Shown here piece after piece: positions 6,544 through 12,671 of a DNA stretch of 14,046 bases. Both the position numbers and the translations under genes were made by a program. Numbering within the stretch: position 1 is the stretch's first letter; each line of letters starts with the position of its first letter. The stretch is taken from NCBI GenBank assembly GCA_049509675.1, contig JBEKZQ010000130.1, positions 1 through 14,046 on the forward strand, given 5' to 3'. The stretch is from JBEKZQ01 sp049509675 (GTDB taxonomy: Bacteria; Planctomycetota; Planctomycetia; Pirellulales; Thermoguttaceae). The notes under the pieces are model-generated. The model searched no databases, was not told the DNA's origin, and worked only from the letters and a program-made list of their open reading frames with translations.

Positions 6544-8634
6544 CTATCTGCGAACGACGCTTAGTCCGCTGCCTTCCAAGAGAGTGCAGATTTCGGCGAA
6601 GCGCTGTTCGCCGCCGGGGGCGACCTGGACATTGAGGATCGGCTTCCAATACATGCCTTTGCCCGCCATGCCCCAGGCGTCCATGTGTTCCCACACGTCG
6701 GCAATGAAGCGGTCGATGGCGGCCTCGGTATTGGGCCCGAGCGGCTCGACCTTGGCCGGCGCGACGCCCGGCTCGGTCACCAGCAGCAGGCGATCGGCGT
6801 AACACTCCACGCGCAGCGGCCGGCTGATGGCGATGCCGTGGCTGCGTTTGCGCAGTCCCCAGTCCTCGCCGCGATCCTCGGCCATGCTATGGACCTTCTT
6901 GTGCCGCCCCATCTTGTCTGTTTCGTCGTCGGGTTTCGGCGGCGGGGCCTCCGGCCGCGGATGCCATTCGCCCGGCCGCAACGGCGTACCGGGCTGGGCG
7001 TCGGGCGGCGGCTCGCCGCGCGGCGGCGGTTGCTCGACCGGCGGCCGGCCCATCACGTAGTCCTCGGGCCGGGTGATCTTCGGCCCCGGTGTGCCACCGG
7101 GTCCGCTATTGCCTGCCAGTGTGCCACCGGATCCGAGTGTGCCACTGGCTCCGCCAGTGCCCGCCGGTGTGCCACTGGCTCCGCCAGTGCTTGCGGGACT
7201 GCCATACAAGCCAGTCGAACCACCCGGCCCAACGCCGATTCCGCTACCGCCGGGTTCCCCGAGCACCGGGCCCGCCGGTGTGCCACCGGCTCCGCCAGTG
7301 CCCGCCAGTGTGCCACTGGCTCCGCCAGTGCCCGGCGTGCCCACATGCCAGCCGCTAGCGGGTTCGTCGCCGGCCATGGCGACAGTTCCCGGTCCGACGC
7401 CGCCAGGCTGCCCCACGGGCGGGCCGGGCTGGCCATAAGGAAGCATAGGATGCACCGGGCCGGCGGGGGCGGAAGCGGTCCCCGCCGTACCGGCAGAGGG
7501 TGGCCCACCGCTACCGCTGTCGGCATCGCCGGCCGAGCCGTGATTGCTGCCGTAAGGTCCGGCCGTCCGCCCGGAGCGGTAGCCGGAGCCGCTGCCGTTG
7601 TCGCCCTCCTCGTCCGCCGAACCATCCTCGCGCATCAGTCCGCCGCTGGGTCCCACGCGATATCGGGCACCGCGAAGGTGACTGCCGCCATAGCTTCTGG
7701 GGGCCGCAGCGATGAGTTGCTGTTGCTGCTGCCGCGCAGAGGCCACGGTCTGCGAGAGCAATTGCGCCAATTGCGGATCGGCCGGCTGATATTCGAGCCG
7801 CCAGTCGTCGCCGATCAACTCGTAACCGAATTCCGATCCGTAGGATTCCATGCCCTTGCGGGCGGCGTAATAGGCCACAATGCCGTCGGGCCGGACCAAC
7901 AGCAGCGGATAGGGGTCGCCGTCGCGCCCGGGATCGAAGCCGCCCTGCCGCAACAAGTACTCGCGGTTGGCACGTAGCGCGGTCGCCAGGGGATTGCCCG
8001 GCCCGAGCGGACCCTCGAAATCCTTTTCCGTAAAGACGATCCCCTCGGGCTGGAGCACGACGGCATCCACGCGGCACTCGACGTAGATGGGCCGGCGGTG
8101 CGTTTCGTTTGGGCCTCGGTAGGGAATGACGGCGTAGGAGCGGGGCCGCTTGTCGGCGGCCTGCGTGGCGTCGGTCAGGCGTTGTCGGGCGGCGGCGATT
8201 TGGCCCTGCCCCTGTTTGAGCTCGCCCGCCAGGGCCTCGCGCCGCCGCAGCACCTCGCCGCCGGCCTGGTCCAAGTTCTTGCCAGAAGAGTGCAACTCTT
8301 CGAGCTTGCCGCGCAGGCGGCGTGCGTGGTCTTCAATGTGTCCCAGATAGAGCCGGGCCTCGCCGAGTTGCGATTCGGTCTCCTGCCGCGATTTTTGAAG
8401 TTGCGTGATGCGCCATTGGGCCATTTCGCGGCCGGCCTTGAGGTCTTCGAGTTGGGCGGACTGCTTGGCCGCGGCCGCACGCAGGGCCTGCTGCCGTGCC
8501 TGCCGCGTGACCGTCGAGAGCAACGGCACCAGCGCCCCCATCGTGCAGATCAGCACGGCAAGGAAAGGGAACAACGAAACGCCGGGTCCGCCGCTGCGCA
8601 GGCGCCGGCTTTTGCCGAGGGCCGTTGATTTCAT
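6544..8634 (-). CDS. Large ExbD/TolR-like membrane protein with coiled coil, Gly-Thr-rich linker and two related globular domains (696 aa)
   Basis: Second B-type subunit candidate of the MotA/TolQ-like complex. Seen in order: a basic N-terminus; one membrane helix at about 19-41 (VSLFPFLAVLICTMGALVPL) in the ExbD/TolR position but with Ala where the ion-carrying Asp would be; a coiled coil at about 45-165; globular domain A at about 167-295 (RPIYVECRVDAVVLQPEG); a low-complexity Gly/Ser/Thr/Ala/Pro linker at about 335-520 turning into a Pro-rich stretch to about 570; and globular domain B at about 600-696 (RPLRVECYADRLLLVTEPG). A and B share the R-P-x-x-V-E-C strand motif, so an internal duplication is likely. 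Part of the linker is encoded by a palindromic 30-nt tandem repeat, listed separately. The start overlaps the stop of the channel gene as ATGA, indicating coupling. Orphan sequence; the role is inferred from position and topology. Confidence 0.84.
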   Translation of the reverse strand: MKSTALGKSRRLRSGGPGVSLFPFLAVLICTMGALVPLLSTVTRQARQQALRAAAAKQSAQLEDLKAGREMAQWRITQLQKSRQETESQLGEARLYLGHIEDHARRLRGKLEELHSSGKNLDQAGGEVLRRREALAGELKQGQGQIAAARQRLTDATQAADKRPRSYAVIPYRGPNETHRRPIYVECRVDAVVLQPEGIVFTEKDFEGPLGPGNPLATALRANREYLLRQGGFDPGRDGDPYPLLLVRPDGIVAYYAARKGMESYGSEFGYELIGDDWRLEYQPADPQLAQLLSQTVASARQQQQQLIAAAPRSYGGSHLRGARYRVGPSGGLMREDGSADEEGDNGSGSGYRSGRTAGPYGSNHGSAGDADSGSGGPPSAGTAGTASAPAGPVHPMLPYGQPGPPVGQPGGVGPGTVAMAGDEPASGWHVGTPGTGGASGTLAGTGGAGGTPAGPVLGEPGGSGIGVGPGGSTGLYGSPASTGGASGTPAGTGGASGTLGSGGTLAGNSGPGGTPGPKITRPEDYVMGRPPVEQPPPRGEPPPDAQPGTPLRPGEWHPRPEAPPPKPDDETDKMGRHKKVHSMAEDRGEDWGLRKRSHGIAISRPLRVECYADRLLLVTEPGVAPAKVEPLGPNTEAAIDRFIADVWEHMDAWGMAGKGMYWKPILNVQVAPGGEQRFAEICTLLEGSGLSVVRR
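7090..7337 (-). repeat. Intragenic imperfect 30-nt tandem repeat with a palindromic core
   Basis: Two blocks (7090-7196 and 7278-7337) of a roughly 30-nt unit, separated by unrelated linker sequence. Clear full units on the plus strand start at 7137, 7167, 7278 and 7308; degenerate or shortened units start near 7090 and 7120. The core cactggc-tcc-gccagtg (for example 7143-7159) is a perfect 7-bp inverted repeat with a 3-nt loop. Read on the minus strand, each unit is in frame and encodes about GTGGASGTPA, building the flexible linker of the 696-aa protein. The unit length is a multiple of three, so copy-number change would not break the frame. Confidence 0.85.
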
Positions 8635-9944
8635 GCCGCTTTGGCGTTACGCCGCTTGGGTTCCAGTTCAATGGTCGCCAGCGCGGGTGGCGCTTCGGTC
8701 AGCCGCGCGTTGAGCAGGTGGATGGTCGCGGCCAATCCCATCACTGTCTGTTCGAAATGCTTGGCGCCGGCCAGGGTCGAGAGGTTCTGGTTCAGGGCAT
8801 GCTCCAGCCGCGTGACTTCGCCGCTGGCAGCCACGGCCCGGCCCAGCACGTCGGCCTGCTGTACCACGCCGGCCTGGAGCGCAGCGAGGGCCTCGGTCTG
8901 CTGGACCTGGCTTTGTAGGAGCTTTTCCCAGTGGCGGCGGCTTTGGTCGGCCATCGCCGCTTCGCCGGCGAGCAATTGCTGGGCGTGCGTCTTGAGGCTT
9001 TCGGCCAAGGCCGCGGCCACCGCCTTCTTGAGCTGTTCACCGGTCGCCTCCGCGGTGCGGGTCCAGCGGACAGCCGCCTCCTCCATCGACGCCTTCCATA
9101 GCTCGGCCTGCCGTTGGACCAGCCGCTCGCTGGCCTGGATCATCGCCTCGGCCATCCGTCGCATGGCGAGCAACTGGCCGTCGGCCCCGGCGGGCAGTTG
9201 CTGGAACCGCCCGCCCAGATCGGCCTCCGTCCGCCGGTCCACCTGTTCCAACAGGGCGTTTTCCAGCCGTTCGGCGAAGAAGTGGACGAACATCAGCGCC
9301 ATGGCCATCGAGAGGGCCAGGGCCGTGGTGTCGAATTTCACGCCCAGCCCGGTCATCACCTGTCCCATCTGGTCTTCTGAACTGCCGCCGATCACGCCGT
9401 TCAGCGCCATGGTGATGCCGATGACCGTGCCCAGGAAGCCCATGATCGGAATCGCCCACACGATCACGCGGAACAAGCCATAGCTGGCGTGTGCGCGGGC
9501 GGCATCCTGGTCGGCCAGATACTTGATCTCATCACCGAGCCCCTCGGCCGACCCCAGACGCCGCACGTGCTCCAAGGCCGAACGCAAGCGGCGAACATAA
9601 TACTCCGCCCGGCGGTGTTGCGGCAGTCGATCGAGCCGCTCCAGCAGGGCCCCGCTTTGCTCGTCGGCCGGGCGCGGGGAGATCGAGGCCGGTCCCAGCG
9701 GCGATTGCCGCAAGCCGGGGAATTGCCCCAGCACGTCGAGGATCTTCAGCACCAGGGCCGCCAGGCCTACGGCGAACATCACCGTTTCCGCATACTCCAC
9801 CGGATGGTGCGTGAAGTAGCGGAGAATGAATGGCGTGGCCAGCGGGCCGCCGTGTACCAGCCCAAAAAATCCAGCAGCCGCCAGACCTCCCCACAAGATG
9901 GGCGATCTAGTGATTATGCGAAAGAGATTTGTCAGCTTGTTCAC
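8631..9944 (-). CDS. MotA/TolQ/ExbB-like proton-channel subunit with long helical tail (437 aa)
   Basis: Predicted A-type (stator/channel) subunit of an ion-driven inner-membrane complex. Numbering from the GTG at 9944: membrane helices at about 15-32, 52-72, 157-183 (IVWAIPIMGFLGTVIGITMA) and 205-222 (FDTTALALSMAMALMFVHFF). The G-F-L-G-T-V-I-G segment and the Thr-containing last helix match the MotA/TolQ/ExbB channel domain. A helical, Gln/Ala/Glu-rich tail from about 225 to 415 is much longer than in ExbB or TolQ. The GTG has AAGGA 7 nt upstream. An in-frame ATG at 10007 would add 21 non-hydrophobic residues, but its nearest purine-rich stretch (GAGGAGG) is 17 nt away, so I prefer the GTG. 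The stop overlaps the next gene as ATGA. It is the first gene of the six-gene run. It could energise envelope transport, movement or force transmission; which of these is not visible. Confidence 0.87.
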   Translation of the reverse strand: MNKLTNLFRIITRSPILWGGLAAAGFFGLVHGGPLATPFILRYFTHHPVEYAETVMFAVGLAALVLKILDVLGQFPGLRQSPLGPASISPRPADEQSGALLERLDRLPQHRRAEYYVRRLRSALEHVRRLGSAEGLGDEIKYLADQDAARAHASYGLFRVIVWAIPIMGFLGTVIGITMALNGVIGGSSEDQMGQVMTGLGVKFDTTALALSMAMALMFVHFFAERLENALLEQVDRRTEADLGGRFQQLPAGADGQLLAMRRMAEAMIQASERLVQRQAELWKASMEEAAVRWTRTAEATGEQLKKAVAAALAESLKTHAQQLLAGEAAMADQSRRHWEKLLQSQVQQTEALAALQAGVVQQADVLGRAVAASGEVTRLEHALNQNLSTLAGAKHFEQTVMGLAATIHLLNARLTEAPPALATIELEPKRRNAKAA

Positions 9945-10154
9945 ATTTGCATCCTTGCAATGTTGCAGAGTGGGGGTAAATGGGGGGATCTGGGATAAGC
10001 CTGCCATCGCGTATTGTCCGGGATCCTCCTCACAATCGGCCTAATCAGTACAGATTTTGAGAAGAAATGCCAAGAGCGATTGCCGGGGTAAAGCCGAGCG
10101 GCGGGATGGCGAGCAGGAAACCCGCAAGTGGGCACGGGAGTAAGGAAAGCAGAC

Positions 10155-10283
10155 AATCACGAAAACCCGAAGGGACGAAAGCCCGAAAAGAAGACTGAAT
10201 CCGTCGTGAATTCATTCACTAGGGTTTGTTCAGATCGTTTCGCTGTCTTCTTCGGGTTTTCGAATTTTCGGGATTTCGTGATT
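10155..10283. repeat. Large imperfect inverted repeat, CACGAAA/CCCGAA type
   Basis: The left arm (10155-10195, beginning aatcacgaaaacccgaag) and the reverse complement of the right arm (10245-10283, beginning aatcacgaaatcccgaaa) align over about 40 nt with few differences, separated by 49 nt. The left arm itself contains a tandem 16-mer (acgaaaacccgaaggg then acgaaagcccgaaaag). The structure could form a long cruciform or RNA hairpin. From memory, similar cgaaa-rich palindromes are scattered between genes in planctomycete genomes, which would make this a non-autonomous dispersed element. I cannot verify that here. Confidence 0.7.
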
Positions 10284-10418
10284 CGCTTCCTCGTCGCGTC
10301 CTACAATCCTTACATTCCGCAAACTTTGCCAAAGTACCGCAGCAGCGAATACCGATGATTAAGCGGCCGACCGACCTCTCGGTCTCCGCCGTTCGCAGTA
10401 TGAGTTCCCAGGGGGGGA

Positions 10419-10470
10419 AACAGTCCGGTGTCGGCCCCAAGCGGGCTGAGCCGGACTGTTACTTTTTCTT
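10419..10470 (+). terminator. Strong hairpin followed by T-rich tract, terminator-like
   Basis: Exact 10-bp arms aacagtccgg (10419-10428) and ccggactgtt (10451-10460) enclose a second stem, tcggccc with gggctga (one G-T pair), and a caagc loop. The plus strand then reads actttttctt. The shape fits a Rho-independent terminator for plus-strand transcription, but no plus-strand gene precedes it, since the gene to its left runs leftward. It may instead be a palindromic repeat or block stray transcription. The T-rich distal sequence recurs at 12799-12817. Confidence 0.5.
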
Positions 10471-10551
10471 GGGTCGACGGCAACCACTAGGCAGGAATCC
10501 GCCGAACGGCGTACAATGGAACGGTTGGGTTTCATCCGCCTGGAGCACGCC

Positions 10552-10806
10552 ATGAGCACCGCCGCCATTCATCTTGATCGTTTGCTGGAACCGCTGGCCG
10601 CTTCTCTTTCGCCGGATGTCGCAGCCAAGGTGGCTGACCTACGGGCGGACGAGGCGATGCAGAGCCGTATTGACTATCTGGCCGAGCGATCCAACGAGGG
10701 CCTGCTGACCGCCGCGGAGCGGGAAGAGTATGCCGGTTATCTGCACGCCATCGACGTGATTGCGGTCTTGCAGGCCAAGGCGCGTTCCCAACTGCGCGGG
10801 CAATCG
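10552..10806 (+). CDS. Small helical protein paired with HNH endonuclease (85 aa)
   Basis: No named function recognised. It is predicted to be almost entirely alpha-helical and soluble, with the region ADEAMQSRIDYLAERSNEG followed by TAAEREEYAGYLHAIDVIAV and LQAKAR. This pattern is familiar from small hypothetical proteins that sit directly before HNH-endonuclease genes in planctomycetes and cyanobacteria (from memory). The ATG at 10552 has GGAG 6 nt upstream, which decides against the further in-frame ATG at 10516. The stop codon (10807-10809) shares its A with the ATG of the HNH gene, so the two are translationally coupled. A TACAAT hexamer at 10512-10517 is a possible -10. It might be an inhibitor or partner of the nuclease; that is a guess from arrangement only. 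Confidence 0.83.
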
Positions 10807-10808
10807 TG

Positions 10809-11216
10809 ATGGACGACGCCCTGCGGTCACTGGTTCGCCGCCGGGCCGGCGACGTTTGCGAATACTGCCGGTTTCCCCAACCGGCCTCGCGGTTCGTTGC
10901 CTTCCACGTCGAGCACATCCTTGCTCGTCAACACGGCGGCACCAGCGAGCCGGACAATCTGGCGCTGGCCTGTAGCTTCTGCAATTTCCACAAGGGGCCG
11001 AACATCGCCAGCCTTGATCCCGATGGTGGGAAGCTTGCACCGCTTTTTCATCCGCGCCGGGACCATTGGACGGATCATTTCGCGTGGGAAGGAACCGTGA
11101 TCGTCGGTCGGACGGCGATTGGCCGCGCAACCGTGGAGTTGTTGGCGATGAACGACTGGCAGCGAGTGGAGGTTCGCGAGAACCTGCAAGCCTTGGGCGA
11201 ACCATTCGCGGGTTGA
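10809..11216 (+). CDS. HNH endonuclease (135 aa)
   Basis: A small stand-alone HNH (beta-beta-alpha-metal) nuclease. Seen: CEYC (Cys 17 and 20) and CSFC (Cys 55 and 58) as two zinc-binding CxxC pairs; FHVEHI with H33 and H36 as metal-site histidines, N50 in the EPDNLALAC loop, and CNFHKG with N59 and H61 completing the HNH-type motif. The C-terminal region (FHPRRDHWTDHFAWEG, then GRTAIGRATVELLAMND) is the conserved tail of this sub-family. The ATG at 10809 overlaps the upstream stop as TGATG; a GTG one codon earlier (10806) is possible. HNH proteins of this type are widespread and their substrate is mostly untested: DNA cleavage in repair, restriction or mobile-element context are all possible. 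Confidence 0.93.
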   Translation: MDDALRSLVRRRAGDVCEYCRFPQPASRFVAFHVEHILARQHGGTSEPDNLALACSFCNFHKGPNIASLDPDGGKLAPLFHPRRDHWTDHFAWEGTVIVGRTAIGRATVELLAMNDWQRVEVRENLQALGEPFAG

Positions 11217-11354
11217 GGCTGCAACCTTCGGGACCCAGGTATCCATTCGCAAAACTGCTCGAAGGCGCATTGTTTCGTGGCGAGTTGAATGGAAGCGGTT
11301 CTCGGTACGCTTTCTCTCCCACAGTTTCTTTCCCCTGGCACATTTTCTCTCCCA

Positions 11355-11387
11355 GCGGCAGCACGGCAACCCGTTCCCGGCTGCCGC
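11355..11387. repeat. Short inverted repeat between HNH gene and small membrane gene
   Basis: gcggcag and ctgccgc form a perfect 7-bp inverted repeat with a 19-nt loop. There is no following T-run, so it is a poor intrinsic terminator. It lies just upstream of the promoter at 11393-11421 in the 260-nt gap after the HNH gene, where I see no gene. Confidence 0.35.
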
Positions 11388-11392
11388 TATGG

Positions 11393-11421
11393 TTGCGAAT
11401 GCGTCATCGCCTGGTTACAAT
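11393..11421 (+). promoter_or_regulatory. Sigma70-like promoter candidate for the 83-aa membrane protein
   Basis: TTGCGA (11393-11398) and TACAAT (11416-11421) are separated by exactly 17 nt. They match the TTGACA/TATAAT consensus at four and five of six positions. It lies 55 nt before the start codon at 11477. Confidence 0.5.
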
Positions 11422-11476
11422 CCATGGCTTGGGTCGGGGGTGGAACCGACTATGGCCTACTGCTGGAGGTCCTGGC

Positions 11477-11728
11477 ATGAAAGACTACGCTCCTGTGTGG
11501 TTCGTGTGTAGTTTTGCTGCTGCCGGTGCCGTCGTGGTTTGCATCCTGTCCATCATCACGAATGGGATAATCCCCGGGGGCGCGCTGGGTGGCATGGTGG
11601 GAGGCAGCGTCGGGACGGCCATCGGCGGCATCTACTGGCGATCAGGCCGCTCTAAGCGCCAAGCCAAGAAAGTGCAGGGGATGCGCAACCTGCTCGGGCT
11701 CCCAAGCGATCCTCGCAAACGAAAGTAG
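11477..11728 (+). CDS. Small glycine-rich membrane protein (83 aa)
   Basis: I do not recognise a family. Seen: one long or two short hydrophobic segments from about residue 7 to 52, with a GGALGGMVGGSVGTAIGG glycine-zipper-like stretch that favours close helix packing, followed by a basic cytoplasmic-type tail (RSGRSKRQAKKVQG ... RKRK). The ATG at 11477 has a perfect GGAGG 7 nt upstream and a promoter candidate at 11393-11421, so this is probably a real gene. The frame is open further upstream to 11066 inside the HNH gene, but that part is a shadow. Possible roles such as a small membrane effector or a subunit of the downstream membrane protein cannot be tested from sequence. Confidence 0.68.
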   Translation: MKDYAPVWFVCSFAAAGAVVVCILSIITNGIIPGGALGGMVGGSVGTAIGGIYWRSGRSKRQAKKVQGMRNLLGLPSDPRKRK

Positions 11729-11735
11729 GAGCCGG

Positions 11736-11987
11736 ATGAGTGAGAATACCCCGGTGTGCCAAAGTCCGCAGCGCGGAAGGAAGTCAGCAGTCCGCAGCGG
11801 AAGAAAAAACGTCTCAGCCGCCATCGTTCGCTCCAACTGCGCTGGGAGCGAGTCCCAACCCCGCCCAAGCCGAGACGCCGCCCAAGGAGGTAGGTTCACG
11901 TTTTCCTGTCCCTGGTCGAAGTTCGGCGCAGGCAAGTTTAGGAGACGACACAAATGGCTGGTCCGAACGTCCTATTGGCCACCTTAG
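11736..11987 (+). CDS. Uncertain small basic ORF (83 aa), possibly decayed
   Basis: The ATG at 11736 follows AGGAG by 4 nt, 7 nt after the previous stop, which looks like a genuine start. The product (MSENTPVCQSPQRGRKSAVR...) is basic and low in hydrophobic residues and resembles nothing I know. The next frame over (from about 11757) reads as a more protein-like Ala/Pro/Glu/Gln-rich linker (AEEKTSQPPSFAPTALGASP). A near-duplicated agtccgcagcg occurs near 11763 and 11788. A frameshifted or degenerate gene is therefore as likely as an intact one. It overlaps the start of the following gene by 34 nt. Confidence 0.25.
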   Translation: MSENTPVCQSPQRGRKSAVRSGRKNVSAAIVRSNCAGSESQPRPSRDAAQGGRFTFSCPWSKFGAGKFRRRHKWLVRTSYWPP

Positions 11988-12622
11988 AAAGACGGCGGCA
12001 AAGACGATGGCACAACCTGCATGGCCGGTGCCGTATTGCGGGGTTCGTCGCAACTTGCCTTGGGCTTCTCTGGCCTGTTTGTCTTGGCCTCCTATATACG
12101 TCGCTCCAACCTCGGGTTGATACGTTTGATCGTTTGCGGAACGAGTTTGGATTGGAGTGCGAGAGACTCGGTTATAATGTGGATTTCAATGACACAGTTC
12201 GCCGCGCCGCATTGGCAGACAGATCCGATACCCTCCCGCAAGTGACATCGGATACCTACCCGCCAGGGCTATTGGGACATGTAAAGTTGATTTTGGCGTG
12301 CGAGACACTCGGTCATAATCTGAATTTCAATGACACAGTTCGCCTCGCCAGCTCGGCATGGAAGTCCAGCACCCTCCCGCGAGTGATATCGAAATATGCA
12401 AGAATGATAGATGGGCTGCATGAGGAGATTGAAAAGAACAGCGGTATTCCAACCGCTGTCGGAGCGTATCTTCTCACGTTTCGCGCACCGGACGAGGCAG
12501 CTCGCGTTGCTTATGTCAAGGGCTGGCTTGTTGCGTTGACGCCAGGGTTGGTTCAATGTCTGGTTCTGGTCGTGGCGGGTGGCGCACTCTTGGTAATAGG
12601 TTTTCGAGCAACGAGAGCGTAG
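11954..12622 (+). CDS. Two-helix membrane protein with internal duplication (222 aa)
   Basis: No family recognised. Seen: a basic N-terminus (LERRRQRRWHNLHGR); a membrane helix at about 27-48 (IAGFVATCLGLLWPVCLGLL); a roughly 140-residue soluble region; and a second helix at about 190-217 (WLVALTPGLVQCLVLVVAGG) ending in a short charged tail. The middle contains two 32-residue copies, residues 68-99 and 115-146, sharing E-x-L-G-[YH]-N and FNDTVR followed by TLP. The topology suggests a loop outside or inside the membrane between two helices. The ATG at 11954 has TAGGAG 9 nt upstream. Codon use looks less GC-rich than in the minus-strand operon, hinting at a different origin. It converges with queD, and the 212-nt gap carries hairpins. 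Confidence 0.72.
   Translation: MAGPNVLLATLERRRQRRWHNLHGRCRIAGFVATCLGLLWPVCLGLLYTSLQPRVDTFDRLRNEFGLECERLGYNVDFNDTVRRAALADRSDTLPQVTSDTYPPGLLGHVKLILACETLGHNLNFNDTVRLASSAWKSSTLPRVISKYARMIDGLHEEIEKNSGIPTAVGAYLLTFRAPDEAARVAYVKGWLVALTPGLVQCLVLVVAGGALLVIGFRATRA
12155..12391 (+). repeat. Direct repeat of about 96 nt within the 222-aa membrane protein gene
   Basis: The copies at 12155-12250 and 12296-12391 align without gaps. By hand I count about 76 of 96 identical positions, including an exact match around atttcaatgacacagttcgc. The offset is 141 nt (47 codons), so both are in the same frame and the protein repeat is conserved. Confidence 0.85.
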
Positions 12623-12646
12623 CAACTGACCTGAAGGGTCAACCTA

Positions 12647-12671
12647 TTTCCCCCCTTTCGGAAGGGGGAAA
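12647..12671. repeat. Hairpin of the TTTCCCCC ... GGGGGAAA type
   Basis: tttccccc (12647-12654) and gggggaaa (12664-12671) pair over 8 bp, with two further T-A pairs and one bulged C around a short loop. There is no T-run on either side. It lies 25 nt after the stop of the membrane-protein gene, in the convergent gap with queD. Confidence 0.5.

Larger units (their letters stand above)
9945..10551. other. Divergent intergenic region of about 600 nt, no gene seen
   Basis: This lies between the leftward six-gene run and the rightward HNH cluster. It holds a large imperfect inverted repeat (10155-10283) and a terminator-like hairpin (10419-10470). For the leftward operon a weak promoter candidate on the minus strand is TTGGCA (10068-10073) with 17 nt before a poor -10 (10045-10050). 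For the rightward genes a TACAAT -10-like hexamer sits at 10512-10517 without a recognisable -35. No convincing ORF: the candidates here (10128-10358, 10226-10555 and 10219-10440) follow the repeat arms. Confidence 0.6.

Noticed and set aside
6533..6805. N-terminal extension of the 338-aa protein to 6805
   Set aside because: It overlaps the 696-aa gene in another frame and is Arg-rich. The ATG at 6532 gives the expected ExbD-like topology.
7090..7337. CRISPR array
   Set aside because: The units are adjacent, in frame, imperfect and inside a coding region, with no spacer variety.
5516..9944. Zorya-type anti-phage defence system
   Set aside because: The MotA-like protein with a long tail recalls ZorA, but no ZorC, ZorD or ZorE-like gene is seen, there are two B-like proteins, and the neighbours are a TPR protease and a MazG-like enzyme.
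10128..10440. Small ORFs in the divergent intergenic region
   Set aside because: They follow the inverted-repeat sequence, lack ribosome sites and have no protein-like composition.
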